A stretch of DNA of 55,061 nucleotides. Source: Pseudomonadota bacterium. GTDB lineage: Bacteria; Chloroflexota; UBA5177. Position 1 is the first letter of the stretch; each line of letters begins with the position of its first letter. The notes below the pieces were generated by a model. The model was given only the letters and a program-made list of their open reading frames with translations. It searched no databases and was not told the DNA's origin. Made by a program: the position numbers and the translations under genes. The stretch covers positions 1 through 55,061 of the forward strand of contig JAJPIP010000020.1 of assembly GCA_021324655.1 (NCBI GenBank), given 5' to 3'. Positions 6,681 through 15,182 of this stretch are shown here, one piece after another.

Positions 6681-8864
6681 TCAGTCGGCATCGCCGTCGA
6701 GCACCTGGCGCTGCTTGCTCCCGTCTGCCGGGCCCACGACCCCCTTTGCCTCCAGTTGATCCATGATGCGCGCCGCCCGGGCGTAGCCGACCTTGAGGCG
6801 CCGCTGCAGCAGAGAGACGGAGGCGTGACGGTACTCGCGCACGACGCGGGTCGCATCGCCCAGCAGGTCGTCGTCTGCCGAGGCGCTCGCCTTTGCCGCC
6901 TCGGCGAACTCGTCCTCGGCGATGCGCGGCACCGTCGATCCGATAGGGTGCTTTTGCCAGAACTCCACCAAGCGCTCGATCTCGGCATCACCGACAAAGG
7001 CGCCCTGGAGCCGCATCGTGCGCGGAGCGTCCGGGGGCATGTATAGCATGTCACCCCGTCCCAAAAGCTTCTCGGCGCCTACCGTGTCAAGGATCGTTCG
7101 GGAATCCACCTGCGAGGTCATGGCGAACGCTATCCGCGCGGGGAAGTTCGCCTTGATTAAGCCGGTGACGACGTCGACCGAGGGACGCTGGGTCGCGATG
7201 ACGAGGTGGATACCGGCCGCCCGGGCGAGCTGGGCAAGCCGGCAGATGGCGTCTTCCACGTCCTCAGGCGCGACCATCATGAGGTCGGCCAACTCGTCGA
7301 CGATGAGGACGATGTAGGGCAGTTTTTTCAGGCCAAGGGACTCAGCCTTTTCATTGAAGCGCGTGACATTCCGCACCATCGTCTCGGAAAACAGCTTGTA
7401 GCGGCGCTCCATCTCGCGGATCGCCCACTGCAAGACACCCACTACCTTGTCCATCTGGGTGACGACCGGGCTGAGCAAGTGCGGCACGCCGTTGTACACG
7501 GTCAGCTCCACCATTTTCGGGTCGATCATCATGAGCCGGACCTGCTCGGGCGTGTTCTGATAGAGCAGGCTGCTGATGAGAGAGTTCACGCAGGCGCTCT
7601 TCCCTGATCCCGTCGCTCCCGCGATCAGGAGGTGCGGCATCCTGGCAAGGTCGATCACCTGTGCGGCGCCGGCGACGTCCTTCCCCAGAGGAACCCGCAG
7701 TGGCGAGCGCGTGGCGCGGTATGCGTCCGATTCGAGCAGTTCACGGATCGTGACCGTCGTGGCCGAGGTGTTGGGAATTTCAATGCCAACCACCGGTTTC
7801 CCCGGTACCGGAGCCTGAATGCGAATAGTCGGAGCGGCCAGCGCCAGCGCCAGGTCGTTCTGGAGGGCGGTGATGCTCTTGACCTTCACACCTCGCTCCG
7901 GCTGTATGTCGAACTGCGTGATGACGGGGCCGGAGTGGTGGCCCACCACGCGGGCGGCCACGTTGAAGCTCTCCAGACACTCCTGGATCCGTTGCGACAC
8001 GTGGTCGAGATCGATGCGCGCCGTCGCCGTTTTCACCGGAGCCGCGAAGATATCAATGGGCGGCAGACCGGCCGGCGCCTCGACCGCAGGAACCGTCGGC
8101 ACCGGCTCCGTCGGCGACGCGCGCGTCGCACGGGATTTCGCTGCGGCGGGAGCCTCGGCCATCACGTCCTGAGCCGGCTCCTCATCGGCGAGGGCCAGAT
8201 CCTGCATGCTGACAACTGCCACGGTGTGGCGCTCGGCCGCCTGATGCTTCATACCGCTCAGCCGGCGAACCACGGCGCGTACCGGTGGGACGATCGGCAC
8301 GCGAAAGACGAGCACCGCGGCTGTTAGGCCGACAACGCCGAGGGCGGCGACGGCTCCGGCGCCACGCGAGAGGGGCCCTAATAGAAGGTACCCGGTGTCC
8401 AGACCGACGGCCCCGGCGACGAGATGCCAGGAGATAGACAGCGCAATGAACACGAAAAGGGCGGCGCCGATGCCCACCCGGGCACGGTCCACCGTCATCA
8501 CGTCGAGCTCGTGCCGCCAGTACGGATACAGACGCGCGCATACGGCGAGCGCGAGCAGGACGCCGACCCATGCCAGGCTCTGACCGGGCGTTGTGCCGTT
8601 GAGGACCGACCCGGCAAGCACTCCAAGCAGAGTGGCGCCGGCAAGAAGAGCGAAGAGCAGCGTCAGTGCCTGCGCCGAGGATCGGGGCAGCGCGAAGCGC
8701 AACAGTCCACCGAGCAGCGGGCGAAGGCGCAGCGACCCGCGCCGCGCGGAACGCGGCGATGCCGGTCGAGACGATTGACGAGAAGCAGAGCGTTTGCGAG
8801 CCATACACCACGGCATCGCGGAGTGGGGGCGAACGCAGAATAGCACGCCGCGCCGGGCCATCAC
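6681..8864 (-). CDS. ftsK: FtsK/SpoIIIE-family DNA translocase
   Basis: A septum-anchored, ATP-driven dsDNA pump for chromosome segregation. The N-terminal part (to about residue 200) holds four hydrophobic helices. A linker rich in Ala, Pro and Thr follows. The motor has Walker A GATGSGKS near residue 416 and Walker B YIVLIVDELADLM near 518, and contains IATQRPSVDVVTGLIKANFPARIAF. The last 60 residues are a winged-helix gamma domain (VSLLQRRLKVGYARAARIMDQLE) that reads polar KOPS-like sites. At 727 residues the length is normal for the short SpoIIIE type. A second possible start, MARKRSASRQ, lies at 8804 and may be the real one. It is the last gene of the minus-strand cluster, 11 bases after the M16 peptidase gene; ftsK with an M16 pair is a recurring neighbourhood in Gram-positive bacteria. 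Confidence 0.95.
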   Translation of the reverse strand: MMARRGVLFCVRPHSAMPWCMARKRSASRQSSRPASPRSARRGSLRLRPLLGGLLRFALPRSSAQALTLLFALLAGATLLGVLAGSVLNGTTPGQSLAWVGVLLALAVCARLYPYWRHELDVMTVDRARVGIGAALFVFIALSISWHLVAGAVGLDTGYLLLGPLSRGAGAVAALGVVGLTAAVLVFRVPIVPPVRAVVRRLSGMKHQAAERHTVAVVSMQDLALADEEPAQDVMAEAPAAAKSRATRASPTEPVPTVPAVEAPAGLPPIDIFAAPVKTATARIDLDHVSQRIQECLESFNVAARVVGHHSGPVITQFDIQPERGVKVKSITALQNDLALALAAPTIRIQAPVPGKPVVGIEIPNTSATTVTIRELLESDAYRATRSPLRVPLGKDVAGAAQVIDLARMPHLLIAGATGSGKSACVNSLISSLLYQNTPEQVRLMMIDPKMVELTVYNGVPHLLSPVVTQMDKVVGVLQWAIREMERRYKLFSETMVRNVTRFNEKAESLGLKKLPYIVLIVDELADLMMVAPEDVEDAICRLAQLARAAGIHLVIATQRPSVDVVTGLIKANFPARIAFAMTSQVDSRTILDTVGAEKLLGRGDMLYMPPDAPRTMRLQGAFVGDAEIERLVEFWQKHPIGSTVPRIAEDEFAEAAKASASADDDLLGDATRVVREYRHASVSLLQRRLKVGYARAARIMDQLEAKGVVGPADGSKQRQVLDGDAD

Positions 8865-8875
8865 GACCCCGGCAA

Positions 8876-10144
8876 TCAGAGGGCGGGACGCAGCTCCTCC
8901 TCGGTCAGCGGCCCTGTCGCGCTGATGAGCTGATCGGGCCAGATCGGCCGCTCGCTCAGGAGAGACCGAAGATCAGCAAGAGTGACCGCCTCGATCTTGC
9001 CCCGGATCTCTTCCAGCGTTTCGAGCTTTCCTTGAGTCATCCATGAATTAATGAGACCCATCACTCTCTCGTTCGTGCTCTCGCCGCCGAGAATGACCGA
9101 TGTGATCACCTTTGTCTTGGCCCGCTCCAGCTCGTCCTCGCTGACGTCGAACTCCTGCAGGCGTTTCATCTCGGAGCGTGCGGCGCGGACGGCGGCCGTG
9201 GCTTGCTCGGGGGCCGTTGCAATGTGCACGACGAAGAGGCCATTGTCCTCAAACTCGAGCGACTCGGCGCTTGCCGTCTCGGCCAGTCCCGTCTGATAGA
9301 CGGACCAGAAGAGCCGCGAGCCCCGATCATCACCGAGAATGGTGGCGAGCAGGATGGCCGCGTAGTAACGCGGATCGCTGCGCGGCACCATCGGCGTTCC
9401 GATCGCGATCTGCTCTTGCACGAACTGGGCGTGGGGATACACATGGAGACCCGGGCGAAACTCAACCGGCTGCTCCCGGCGTCCGCTCTCTCCGCGTTGC
9501 CAGCCGGCAGTCAGGTGCTCCAGATCGCCGATTACTCCATCCCAGTCGAAATTGCCGGCGATGGCAAACAGAGTATTACGCGTTCCGTACCGGCGGCTCC
9601 AGTACCCCCGCATCTCCTCGACCGTCAGATCGCCAATCGTCTGGGTGGTGCCGAGGGTGTCCAGGGCCAGCGGATGCCCCTCGAAGTAGTCGCGTAGAAA
9701 ATTGCTGAAGAGGACATGCGCCGCCTGATCCTCGGCGCGCGCGATTTCCTCCAGAATCACCTGTCGCTCCTGGTCGAAATCGCTCTCATCGAGGGCGGGC
9801 TGCAAGAGCTGCGTGAGAATGCCGAGGGCGCCGGGAACGTTTTCACGCAGAGTACGCGCCCAATAGAAGGTCATCTCACGGCCGGTTGCTGCGTTGTGGT
9901 CGGCGCCCAGCTCTTCGAACGCCCGATCGATCTCTTCTCCGGTCAGGCGCTCCGTTCGCTTGAAGGCCATATGCTCCAGGAAGTGGGACACGCCCATTTC
10001 CTGCGGGTTCTCATCACGAGTGCCGGTATCGACCCAGAAGACGGCTGCCGCGGACTGCACGTCGGGCATGTATTGGCCAAGTACGTGGAGTCCGTTGGAC
10101 AGCTCGTGGGTATGAAAGATCGGTTCCCGGAGGGTCGTTGTCAT
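8876..10144 (-). CDS. M16 family zinc metallopeptidase, catalytic subunit
   Basis: A 422-residue peptidase of the pitrilysin/mitochondrial processing peptidase family (M16B size). The inverted zinc motif HxxEH is intact (H54-F-L-E57-H58), and the third-ligand region VILEEIARAED lies about 75 residues later. The C-terminal half is the structurally related second domain (peptidase_M16_C). AGGGGAA sits about six bases before the ATG. It follows the inactive M16 paralogue by ten bases, so the two gene products probably form an active/inactive heterodimer like bacterial M16B pairs. Substrates are probably short peptides; the physiological role is unknown. Confidence 0.92.
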   Translation of the reverse strand: MTTTLREPIFHTHELSNGLHVLGQYMPDVQSAAAVFWVDTGTRDENPQEMGVSHFLEHMAFKRTERLTGEEIDRAFEELGADHNAATGREMTFYWARTLRENVPGALGILTQLLQPALDESDFDQERQVILEEIARAEDQAAHVLFSNFLRDYFEGHPLALDTLGTTQTIGDLTVEEMRGYWSRRYGTRNTLFAIAGNFDWDGVIGDLEHLTAGWQRGESGRREQPVEFRPGLHVYPHAQFVQEQIAIGTPMVPRSDPRYYAAILLATILGDDRGSRLFWSVYQTGLAETASAESLEFEDNGLFVVHIATAPEQATAAVRAARSEMKRLQEFDVSEDELERAKTKVITSVILGGESTNERVMGLINSWMTQGKLETLEEIRGKIEAVTLADLRSLLSERPIWPDQLISATGPLTEEELRPAL

Positions 10145-10154
10145 TGTCGTTCCC

Positions 10155-11429
10155 CTAGCGCCAGGCGACGGCGCGGCCGAATAGCTCTTCTTCCGTGCGC
10201 GGACCGATCGCGACTGCCGTCAGAGTCCGTGTCACGCCGACAGCCTGCACGATATCTCGGATCCTCTCCACGGTGACCCGGTCAATCTCGTCGCTGATCT
10301 CTTGCAGTGTCCGCAGCCGGTTCTCAAACCACCAGCTGCGCAAATTCGCCACCATCCGCGCCGACGTGCTCTCGCTCCGCATGATGACCTGGCTCTTGAG
10401 CCTGGTTTTCGCCAGCCTGAGCTCGTCGTCGGTGATCCCGTCATCCTCCAACTTCCGCAGTTCCTCCTGGATGACCTCCACGCTTTCGTGCGCGCGATCG
10501 GCACTGGTTCCACAGTACACGCGGACCAATCCCGTCTTCTCGAGCGCGTCATACCGGGCGCTCACGGCGTACGCAAGACCCCGCTTTTCACGAACCTCAC
10601 GGAATAGTCGCGAATTACTTCCGCCACCCAGCGCCTGAATGGCGCAGGCGAGCGAGTAATAACGGGGATCGCTACTCGGAACGCCGGAAAACGCGAAGCC
10701 CACGTTCTCCTGCGTCGCCTCACGCGTCTGCACGTGGACGCCGGATTGGGGCTCCGGGGCAGGGGGGGTTGAGCGGCCGGCGCCCGTCGGCCAGGCGGCA
10801 GACAGCGTGTTCAGGCGCTCGATCACGGCGTCCCAGTCAAAGTTGCCGGTGACCGATACCACTATGTTGTTGGCGGTAAAGCGTGCTTCCCAATAGCGGA
10901 ATAGATCGTCGCGCGTGAGGGCGGACACCGACTCCTCGGTGCCGAGTACATCATGGCTCAGCGGGCTACCGGCGAAGAATTCCTGGCGCAGGCGGTCCAT
11001 CACCATCTGCGCCGGGCGATCCTCACGCTGGCGATGCTCCTGGAGGATCAACTGCCGGACGCTGTCAATGTCCTCCGGCGGAAACGCCGGTTCCCTGACA
11101 ACCTCCGCAAGGATGTCGAGCGCGGCCAGAAGACGGTCGCCGAGCTGCACGCCACTGACCAGCGTCATTTCCAGACCCGCTGATGCATCGTAGTTCACGC
11201 CCAGAGACTCAAGCGCATCGACCAGGGCCCGCGCATCACGTCGCTGTGTTCCGCGAAACAGCATCTGTTCCACAAAGTGGGTGATGCCCGCCTGCGCGTT
11301 CGGCTCGTCACGAGCGCCGGTGCCGACAAGGAAACCGAGGGCTGCCGACTCGACCCCTCCCATCGGCTGCCCGATGACCTGGACGCCACTTTCCAGTTGG
11401 TGCTGGAAAAACACTGTTGTTGTATCCAT
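10155..11429 (-). CDS. M16 family peptidase homologue with degenerate zinc motif (HFVEQ)
   Basis: A 424-residue paralogue of the next gene and the same two-domain M16B architecture. The zinc motif reads H51-F-V-E54-Q55, so the second His ligand is replaced by Gln. The downstream LILQEHRQRED segment keeps a Glu. Such subunits are normally non-catalytic partners that shape the substrate chamber. The start MDTTTVFFQHQLESG at 11429 is preceded by AGGAAGG at five bases; the frame is open 15 codons further but without similarity. It lies 16 bases downstream of the 2-hydroxyacid dehydrogenase gene and 10 bases upstream of the active M16 gene. Confidence 0.88.
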   Translation of the reverse strand: MDTTTVFFQHQLESGVQVIGQPMGGVESAALGFLVGTGARDEPNAQAGITHFVEQMLFRGTQRRDARALVDALESLGVNYDASAGLEMTLVSGVQLGDRLLAALDILAEVVREPAFPPEDIDSVRQLILQEHRQREDRPAQMVMDRLRQEFFAGSPLSHDVLGTEESVSALTRDDLFRYWEARFTANNIVVSVTGNFDWDAVIERLNTLSAAWPTGAGRSTPPAPEPQSGVHVQTREATQENVGFAFSGVPSSDPRYYSLACAIQALGGGSNSRLFREVREKRGLAYAVSARYDALEKTGLVRVYCGTSADRAHESVEVIQEELRKLEDDGITDDELRLAKTRLKSQVIMRSESTSARMVANLRSWWFENRLRTLQEISDEIDRVTVERIRDIVQAVGVTRTLTAVAIGPRTEEELFGRAVAWR

Positions 11430-11445
11430 ACCGTCCTTCCTGCCC

Positions 11446-12468
11446 TCAGTATCCGCGATGCCTGTCGACGACATTGAGCAGCGGCCGGCCCTCCAGGTAG
11501 CGGCTGAGATTGACCGCGAAGAGGTTGGCCGCGCGTTCTCCGGTCCGCCGGCTCATCCCGGCCACGTGCGGACTGATGATGACTTGCGGAAAGGACCATA
11601 GCGGACTTGTGCGAGGCAGCGGCTCCGGGTCCGTCACGTCGAGGCCCGCGCCGGCGAGGCGTCCCGAGCGTAGCGCCGCCACCAGCGCATCGTCGTTGAC
11701 CACACTGCCGCGTCCCAGGTTGAAGAACAGCGTGCCGCGCCGCATCGCACCGAACTCGGCGGGGCCGAAGGAGTGGTGTGTCTCCGGAGTGAGCGGCAGC
11801 AGGAGAACGACGACGTCGCTTTGATCGAGGACATCGTGTAGTTGGGCGGCCGGGAACACCACGTTCGGCGGGAGATCCTCCGGCTGCAGCCAGGGAGGAT
11901 TGGCGTATGCCTCGGCGCCGCGGTCCACCTCTCGCGGCGCATGGATCGACCAGCGTGTGCCGAGCACGCGCATGCCGAATGCATCCGCGAGATGGGCGAT
12001 CCCGTCTCCGATCTTCCCCCAGCCGACGATACCCATCGTCATTCCGCGCAATTCGGAGATATGAAGGCGACCGACTTCCGCGTGGGAGAGCCAATCGTGC
12101 TTGTCTTGCGCGCGCACGAAGGCGGGGATCTGCCGCGTCAGACTGAGCAACATGGCGAACAGGTGATCGGCCATCGGCACGATGTGCACGCCGCGTGACG
12201 AGGTGATGGTGATGTCGCTGTCCCAGACGGGCAGGCCGCGAAGATGGTCGGCGCCTGCGCTAGGCAGCTCGATCCACCGCAGGTGGGGCGTCTCGGCGGG
12301 GATATTGGACGGCACGTCCCACGAGTAGAGTACGTCGGCGGTCTGGACTGCCTTGCGCAGCTCGTCTCCGGTGGGCGCAGTCGTGAACGTGACTCTCTCC
12401 TCGAAGAGTTCGCGCGGGAAGCTCGTCGGGAGTGGCCGGGTGACGACGACGCCGAGCGGCTTGCTCAT
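11446..12468 (-). CDS. D-isomer specific 2-hydroxyacid dehydrogenase
   Basis: A 340-residue NAD(P)-dependent oxidoreductase of the D-lactate/phosphoglycerate dehydrogenase family. The Rossmann glycine motif is GIVGWGKIGDGIAHLADAFGM. The catalytic Arg lies in NLGRGSVVND, the acidic partner in DVTDPEPLP and the catalytic His in IISPHVAGMS. The start is the ATG at 12468, which overlaps the epimerase stop as ATGA; the frame is open 82 codons further upstream but only as shadow of the epimerase gene. The substrate is not predictable. Position between a dipeptide epimerase and M16 peptidases hints at peptide or amino-acid turnover. Confidence 0.9.
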   Translation of the reverse strand: MSKPLGVVVTRPLPTSFPRELFEERVTFTTAPTGDELRKAVQTADVLYSWDVPSNIPAETPHLRWIELPSAGADHLRGLPVWDSDITITSSRGVHIVPMADHLFAMLLSLTRQIPAFVRAQDKHDWLSHAEVGRLHISELRGMTMGIVGWGKIGDGIAHLADAFGMRVLGTRWSIHAPREVDRGAEAYANPPWLQPEDLPPNVVFPAAQLHDVLDQSDVVVLLLPLTPETHHSFGPAEFGAMRRGTLFFNLGRGSVVNDDALVAALRSGRLAGAGLDVTDPEPLPRTSPLWSFPQVIISPHVAGMSRRTGERAANLFAVNLSRYLEGRPLLNVVDRHRGY

Positions 12469-13478
12469 CGTGGCGCGACGCCAAGGCCGGATGCTTCCGG
12501 CAGGATCAATCGCCCCGCGTCCACCACGACGCCTGTAAACGGATCGTCTGATACCAGGAGGTTGCCGTCGAGATCGGCGTAGTCGAGGAGGGGCGAGATC
12601 TGGGCAGCGGCAGTGATGGCGAGGGAACTCTCGATCATGCAGCCGGCCATGACGAGAAGGTTGTGCGCGCGGGCGGTGGCGATCATCTGCAGGGCCGGAG
12701 AGATGCCGCCGCACTTCATGAGCTTGATGTTGATGCCGTCGACGTGCGGGGCAACACGGGGCACGTCCTCGGGGACGACGCAGCTTTCATCGGCAATAAC
12801 GGGGATGGGGATCGCATCGCGCACATAGGAGAGGCCGTCGAGATCGGCGGCATGAACGGGCTGCTCGACAAACTCCAGATCGAAGGGGAGGAGTTCCTCA
12901 AGCCGCCTGACTGCTTCCTTGGCGCTCCAGGCTGCGTTGGCATCGACGCGGATGACGGCGTCGGGGCGGGCGCCGCGAATCGCCTCGAGATTGGCAACAT
13001 CGTGGGGTGTGCCGACCTTGACTTTGAGGATGGGAAAATCGCCTGCCGCGGCCGCATCCCTGGCCATCACGTCGGGGGCGGCAATGCCGATCGTGTACGA
13101 GGTGACGGGTGTGCCGGCCGGATCGAGTCCCAGGATGTCGTAGACGGGGGCATCGAGCCTCCGGCCGAGCAGATCGTAGGCGGCCATATCCACGGCCGCT
13201 TTCGCCGCTGGATTGCGGCCGATCGTCCGCTGCATCCTCTCGTGGAGAGTGCTCGGGGCGAGGGAATCGGTCGCGAGCGCGGGAAGAAGGTCGTCGAGGA
13301 TGGCGGCAACAGTCGGCTGTGTCTCGCCGTAGTACGGACTGGGAGCGGCTTCGCCGATACCCTGGTGATCGCCGTCGCAGAGAGTGACGAGCACGTTGCA
13401 CGCGACGGTTTGGGTGCCCCGCGAGATGGTGAAGGGCCGGCGCAGCGTGAGATTGAGAGCCTCGTGCCGTGCGTCCAT
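12465..13478 (-). CDS. L-Ala-D/L-Glu-type dipeptide epimerase (enolase superfamily)
   Basis: A 337-residue member of the muconate-lactonising subgroup of the enolase superfamily. The acid/base lysines are in L-K152-V-K154-V-G. Metal ligands are D179 (RVDANAAW), E205 (VEQP) and D230 (ADES), and the opposite-face lysine lies in IKLMKCGG. GCMIESSLAITAAAQI and YADLDGNLLVSDDPF are typical of Ala-Glu dipeptide epimerases, which recycle murein peptides. The exact dipeptide may differ. The start at 13478 (MDARHEALNL) has AGGAGG four bases upstream. It is the first gene of the minus-strand unit ending in ftsK and lies divergent from the mutasome operon, with about 100 bases between the starts. Confidence 0.9.
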   Translation of the reverse strand: MDARHEALNLTLRRPFTISRGTQTVACNVLVTLCDGDHQGIGEAAPSPYYGETQPTVAAILDDLLPALATDSLAPSTLHERMQRTIGRNPAAKAAVDMAAYDLLGRRLDAPVYDILGLDPAGTPVTSYTIGIAAPDVMARDAAAAGDFPILKVKVGTPHDVANLEAIRGARPDAVIRVDANAAWSAKEAVRRLEELLPFDLEFVEQPVHAADLDGLSYVRDAIPIPVIADESCVVPEDVPRVAPHVDGINIKLMKCGGISPALQMIATARAHNLLVMAGCMIESSLAITAAAQISPLLDYADLDGNLLVSDDPFTGVVVDAGRLILPEASGLGVAPR

Positions 13479-13521
13479 CGCGCCTCCTGCCGCCGATTCT
13501 AGCAATGGCCCAAAATCTGCA

Positions 13522-13550
13522 TTGACACCTTATAGAACTCATGTTCTAAT
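13522..13550 (+). promoter_or_regulatory. Strong sigma-70 promoter of the imuB-like/dnaE2 operon
   Basis: A perfect TTGACA (13522-13527), a 17-base spacer and TCTAAT (13545-13550). Start of transcription is expected near 13557, about 22 bases ahead of the ATG. The LexA-type palindrome overlaps the spacer and the -10 box. Confidence 0.8.
13533..13548. promoter_or_regulatory. LexA (SOS) operator TAGAACTCATGTTCTA
   Basis: TAGAAC-N4-GTTCTA has perfect six-base arms and contains the GAAC-N4-GTTC core of Gram-positive type LexA boxes. It covers the end of the spacer and most of the -10 box, so a bound repressor would block RNA polymerase. It lies ahead of an ImuB/DnaE2 cassette, a well-known SOS target in other bacteria. 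Confidence 0.8.
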
Positions 13551-13578
13551 AAGAAGGAAAGTCCACCGGAGGGGGCGG

Positions 13579-14937
13579 ATGATCCTCTATCTTCGCGTGG
13601 TTCCTGGTCTCGGTATCGCCGTCGAAGAAGGGCGGCGGTCCGAACTTCGCTCTCATCCTGTACTTCTCCTGTCCGATCGCCGGCGCAGTATGGTGCGCGA
13701 GGCGAACTTTATCGCTCAACGGCAGGGGGTGCGTCCCGGCATGGCGGCGACACAGGCCAGACAGATCTGCCCCGACGCCACCGTCCTGCGCTATGATCCT
13801 TCCTCCTATAGCCCGATCTGGGAGGATATCTGCGACGCCGTCCGGCAGGTGACCCCATTGGTCGAACCGGTCGAGCCGGGACAACTGGTTGCCGATCTCA
13901 CCGGATGTGAGCGGCTCTGGGGGGATCGGGTCGGGAGCATCATCGCCGGGCGAGTGGCCGCGGTTGTCGGGGCCGTACCCTGGATCGGCCTGTCCTCCAA
14001 CCGACTGACTGCTCAGCTGGCTTCTCTTCAAGAGGGGATTACGCGCGTCGAGACAGGCATGGAGGCGCTCTTTCTCTCCGAGTTGCCTATCACGCTTCTT
14101 CCCGGCCTGGATGCTCGGCTGGCCCTGACCTTCCAGGTTCTGGGGCTGAAGACGATCGGGGACTTTGCCGCTCTGCCGCGTGATGCCGTTCGTCAGCGCT
14201 TCAAAGCGGATGGCGTACGCCTCCATGCCTGGGCCTGCGGGAAGGATGATCGGCCGGTCGTTCCCCCGCCTCCCAGACCGTCCGTGACGTTCGAGAAGGT
14301 CTGCGAGGACGGGACGATCGAGGAGGCGAGGCAGATCATCCGTCTCCTGGCCGACCGGTGTGCCCAGGAGCTGCAGGAGCGCGGCGTGGCGGGGATGGTG
14401 GTGGAGTTGACGCTGCGGGGAGAGGAATATTCTCCTCGTCCTCGTCCGCTTGCGCCCCCTCTCCCTGAGAGGCGAGCGCTGCAGATCGTGAAGAACGAGG
14501 AAGATCAAGCCCTTCCGATTCCGTATCGTGTCCATTCCTCGCGCTTGCCCCAGCCGGGAGTGACGCCGGATCGTCCTGAGCCGGCACCAACGGAGGGAGA
14601 GCCTCATCGCTTGCCGGCCCACCATCGCCCGGCCGCTCGGGTCCTCCTGCGTACACCAGTCCAGACGGCTGCCCCCCTGACCGAGGCGGCGGAGCGTCTC
14701 CTGCTGCGTGAGTGGAATCCCGCTCATCCTCCCCAGGCGATCGTGCTCCGTGTTTCCGATTTTCCCTCCCCCACGCAGCTCTCGCTGCTGGATAACCGCA
14801 TCCGTTCCCTGGCCGAGGAAGAGCAAATCCTCATCGCCCGTTACGGCGATTCGCCCTTCCGGCACGTCGAGCGGATTGATCCCGGAAACATCCTGGCGGA
14901 ACGGCAGTTCCGCTGGGAGCGAGGCATGCAGGCATGA
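13579..14937 (+). CDS. imuB: ImuB-like Y-family polymerase homologue lacking catalytic acids
   Basis: A 452-residue protein with the Y-family fold but no visible polymerase active site. The N-terminal strand that normally carries the first catalytic Asp reads ILYLRVVPGLGIAVEE. The usual S-x-D-E before the DVTG-like turn reads VEPGQLVADLTGCERLWG. ANFIAQRQGVRPGM matches the fingers region, and LPGLDARLALTFQVLGLKTIGDFAALP is the helix-hairpin-helix. A beta-clamp-binding motif Q400-LSLLD lies near the C-terminus. These traits define ImuB, the scaffold that brings DnaE2/ImuC to the clamp in translesion synthesis. GGAGGGGG precedes the ATG at four bases. The frame stays open upstream, but the promoter lies there. 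No ImuA gene is present. Confidence 0.85.
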   Translation: MILYLRVVPGLGIAVEEGRRSELRSHPVLLLSDRRRSMVREANFIAQRQGVRPGMAATQARQICPDATVLRYDPSSYSPIWEDICDAVRQVTPLVEPVEPGQLVADLTGCERLWGDRVGSIIAGRVAAVVGAVPWIGLSSNRLTAQLASLQEGITRVETGMEALFLSELPITLLPGLDARLALTFQVLGLKTIGDFAALPRDAVRQRFKADGVRLHAWACGKDDRPVVPPPPRPSVTFEKVCEDGTIEEARQIIRLLADRCAQELQERGVAGMVVELTLRGEEYSPRPRPLAPPLPERRALQIVKNEEDQALPIPYRVHSSRLPQPGVTPDRPEPAPTEGEPHRLPAHHRPAARVLLRTPVQTAAPLTEAAERLLLREWNPAHPPQAIVLRVSDFPSPTQLSLLDNRIRSLAEEEQILIARYGDSPFRHVERIDPGNILAERQFRWERGMQA

Positions 14938-15173
14938 CGCGCCTCTACTTCGAGCCGATCCGCGTTCGCTGCGAGGGGGAGAATCCCATTGCCTTTGTCT
15001 GGCGACAGAGCCTCCACCACATTACCGCCATCCCGCGCCGCTGGGTGGTGCGCATCGACTGGTGGCGGCAGGAGGTCGTGCGCCAGTACTACAAGGTCGA
15101 GTGCGACAACCTGGGAACGTACGAGATCTACCGGGAGCGCGGTCTCTGGTTCCTGGAGCGCACCTATGACTAA
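14934..15173 (+). CDS. Small Trp/Arg-rich protein between imuB-like gene and dnaE2 (DUF6504-like)
   Basis: A 79-residue protein beginning MTRLYFEPIRVRC. It has six Trp residues and many basic ones (IPRRWVVRIDWWRQEVVRQYYKVEC) and ends YRERGLWFLERTYD. Its ATG overlaps the imuB-like stop (ATGA) and dnaE2 follows nine bases after its stop, so the three are translated from one mRNA. The pattern resembles the DUF6504 proteins I recall beside Y-family/DnaE2 genes in other phyla; that memory was not checked. Size, basic charge and aromatic content would suit a nucleic-acid-binding or bridging subunit of the mutasome, which is inference. Confidence 0.75.
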   Translation: MTRLYFEPIRVRCEGENPIAFVWRQSLHHITAIPRRWVVRIDWWRQEVVRQYYKVECDNLGTYEIYRERGLWFLERTYD

Positions 15174-15182
15174 TCCCGGGCG

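Noticed and set aside
14934-15173. Reading the 79-residue gene as a truncated ImuA
   Set aside because: ImuA is a RecA-like protein with a P-loop; this protein is far too short and has no Walker motif.
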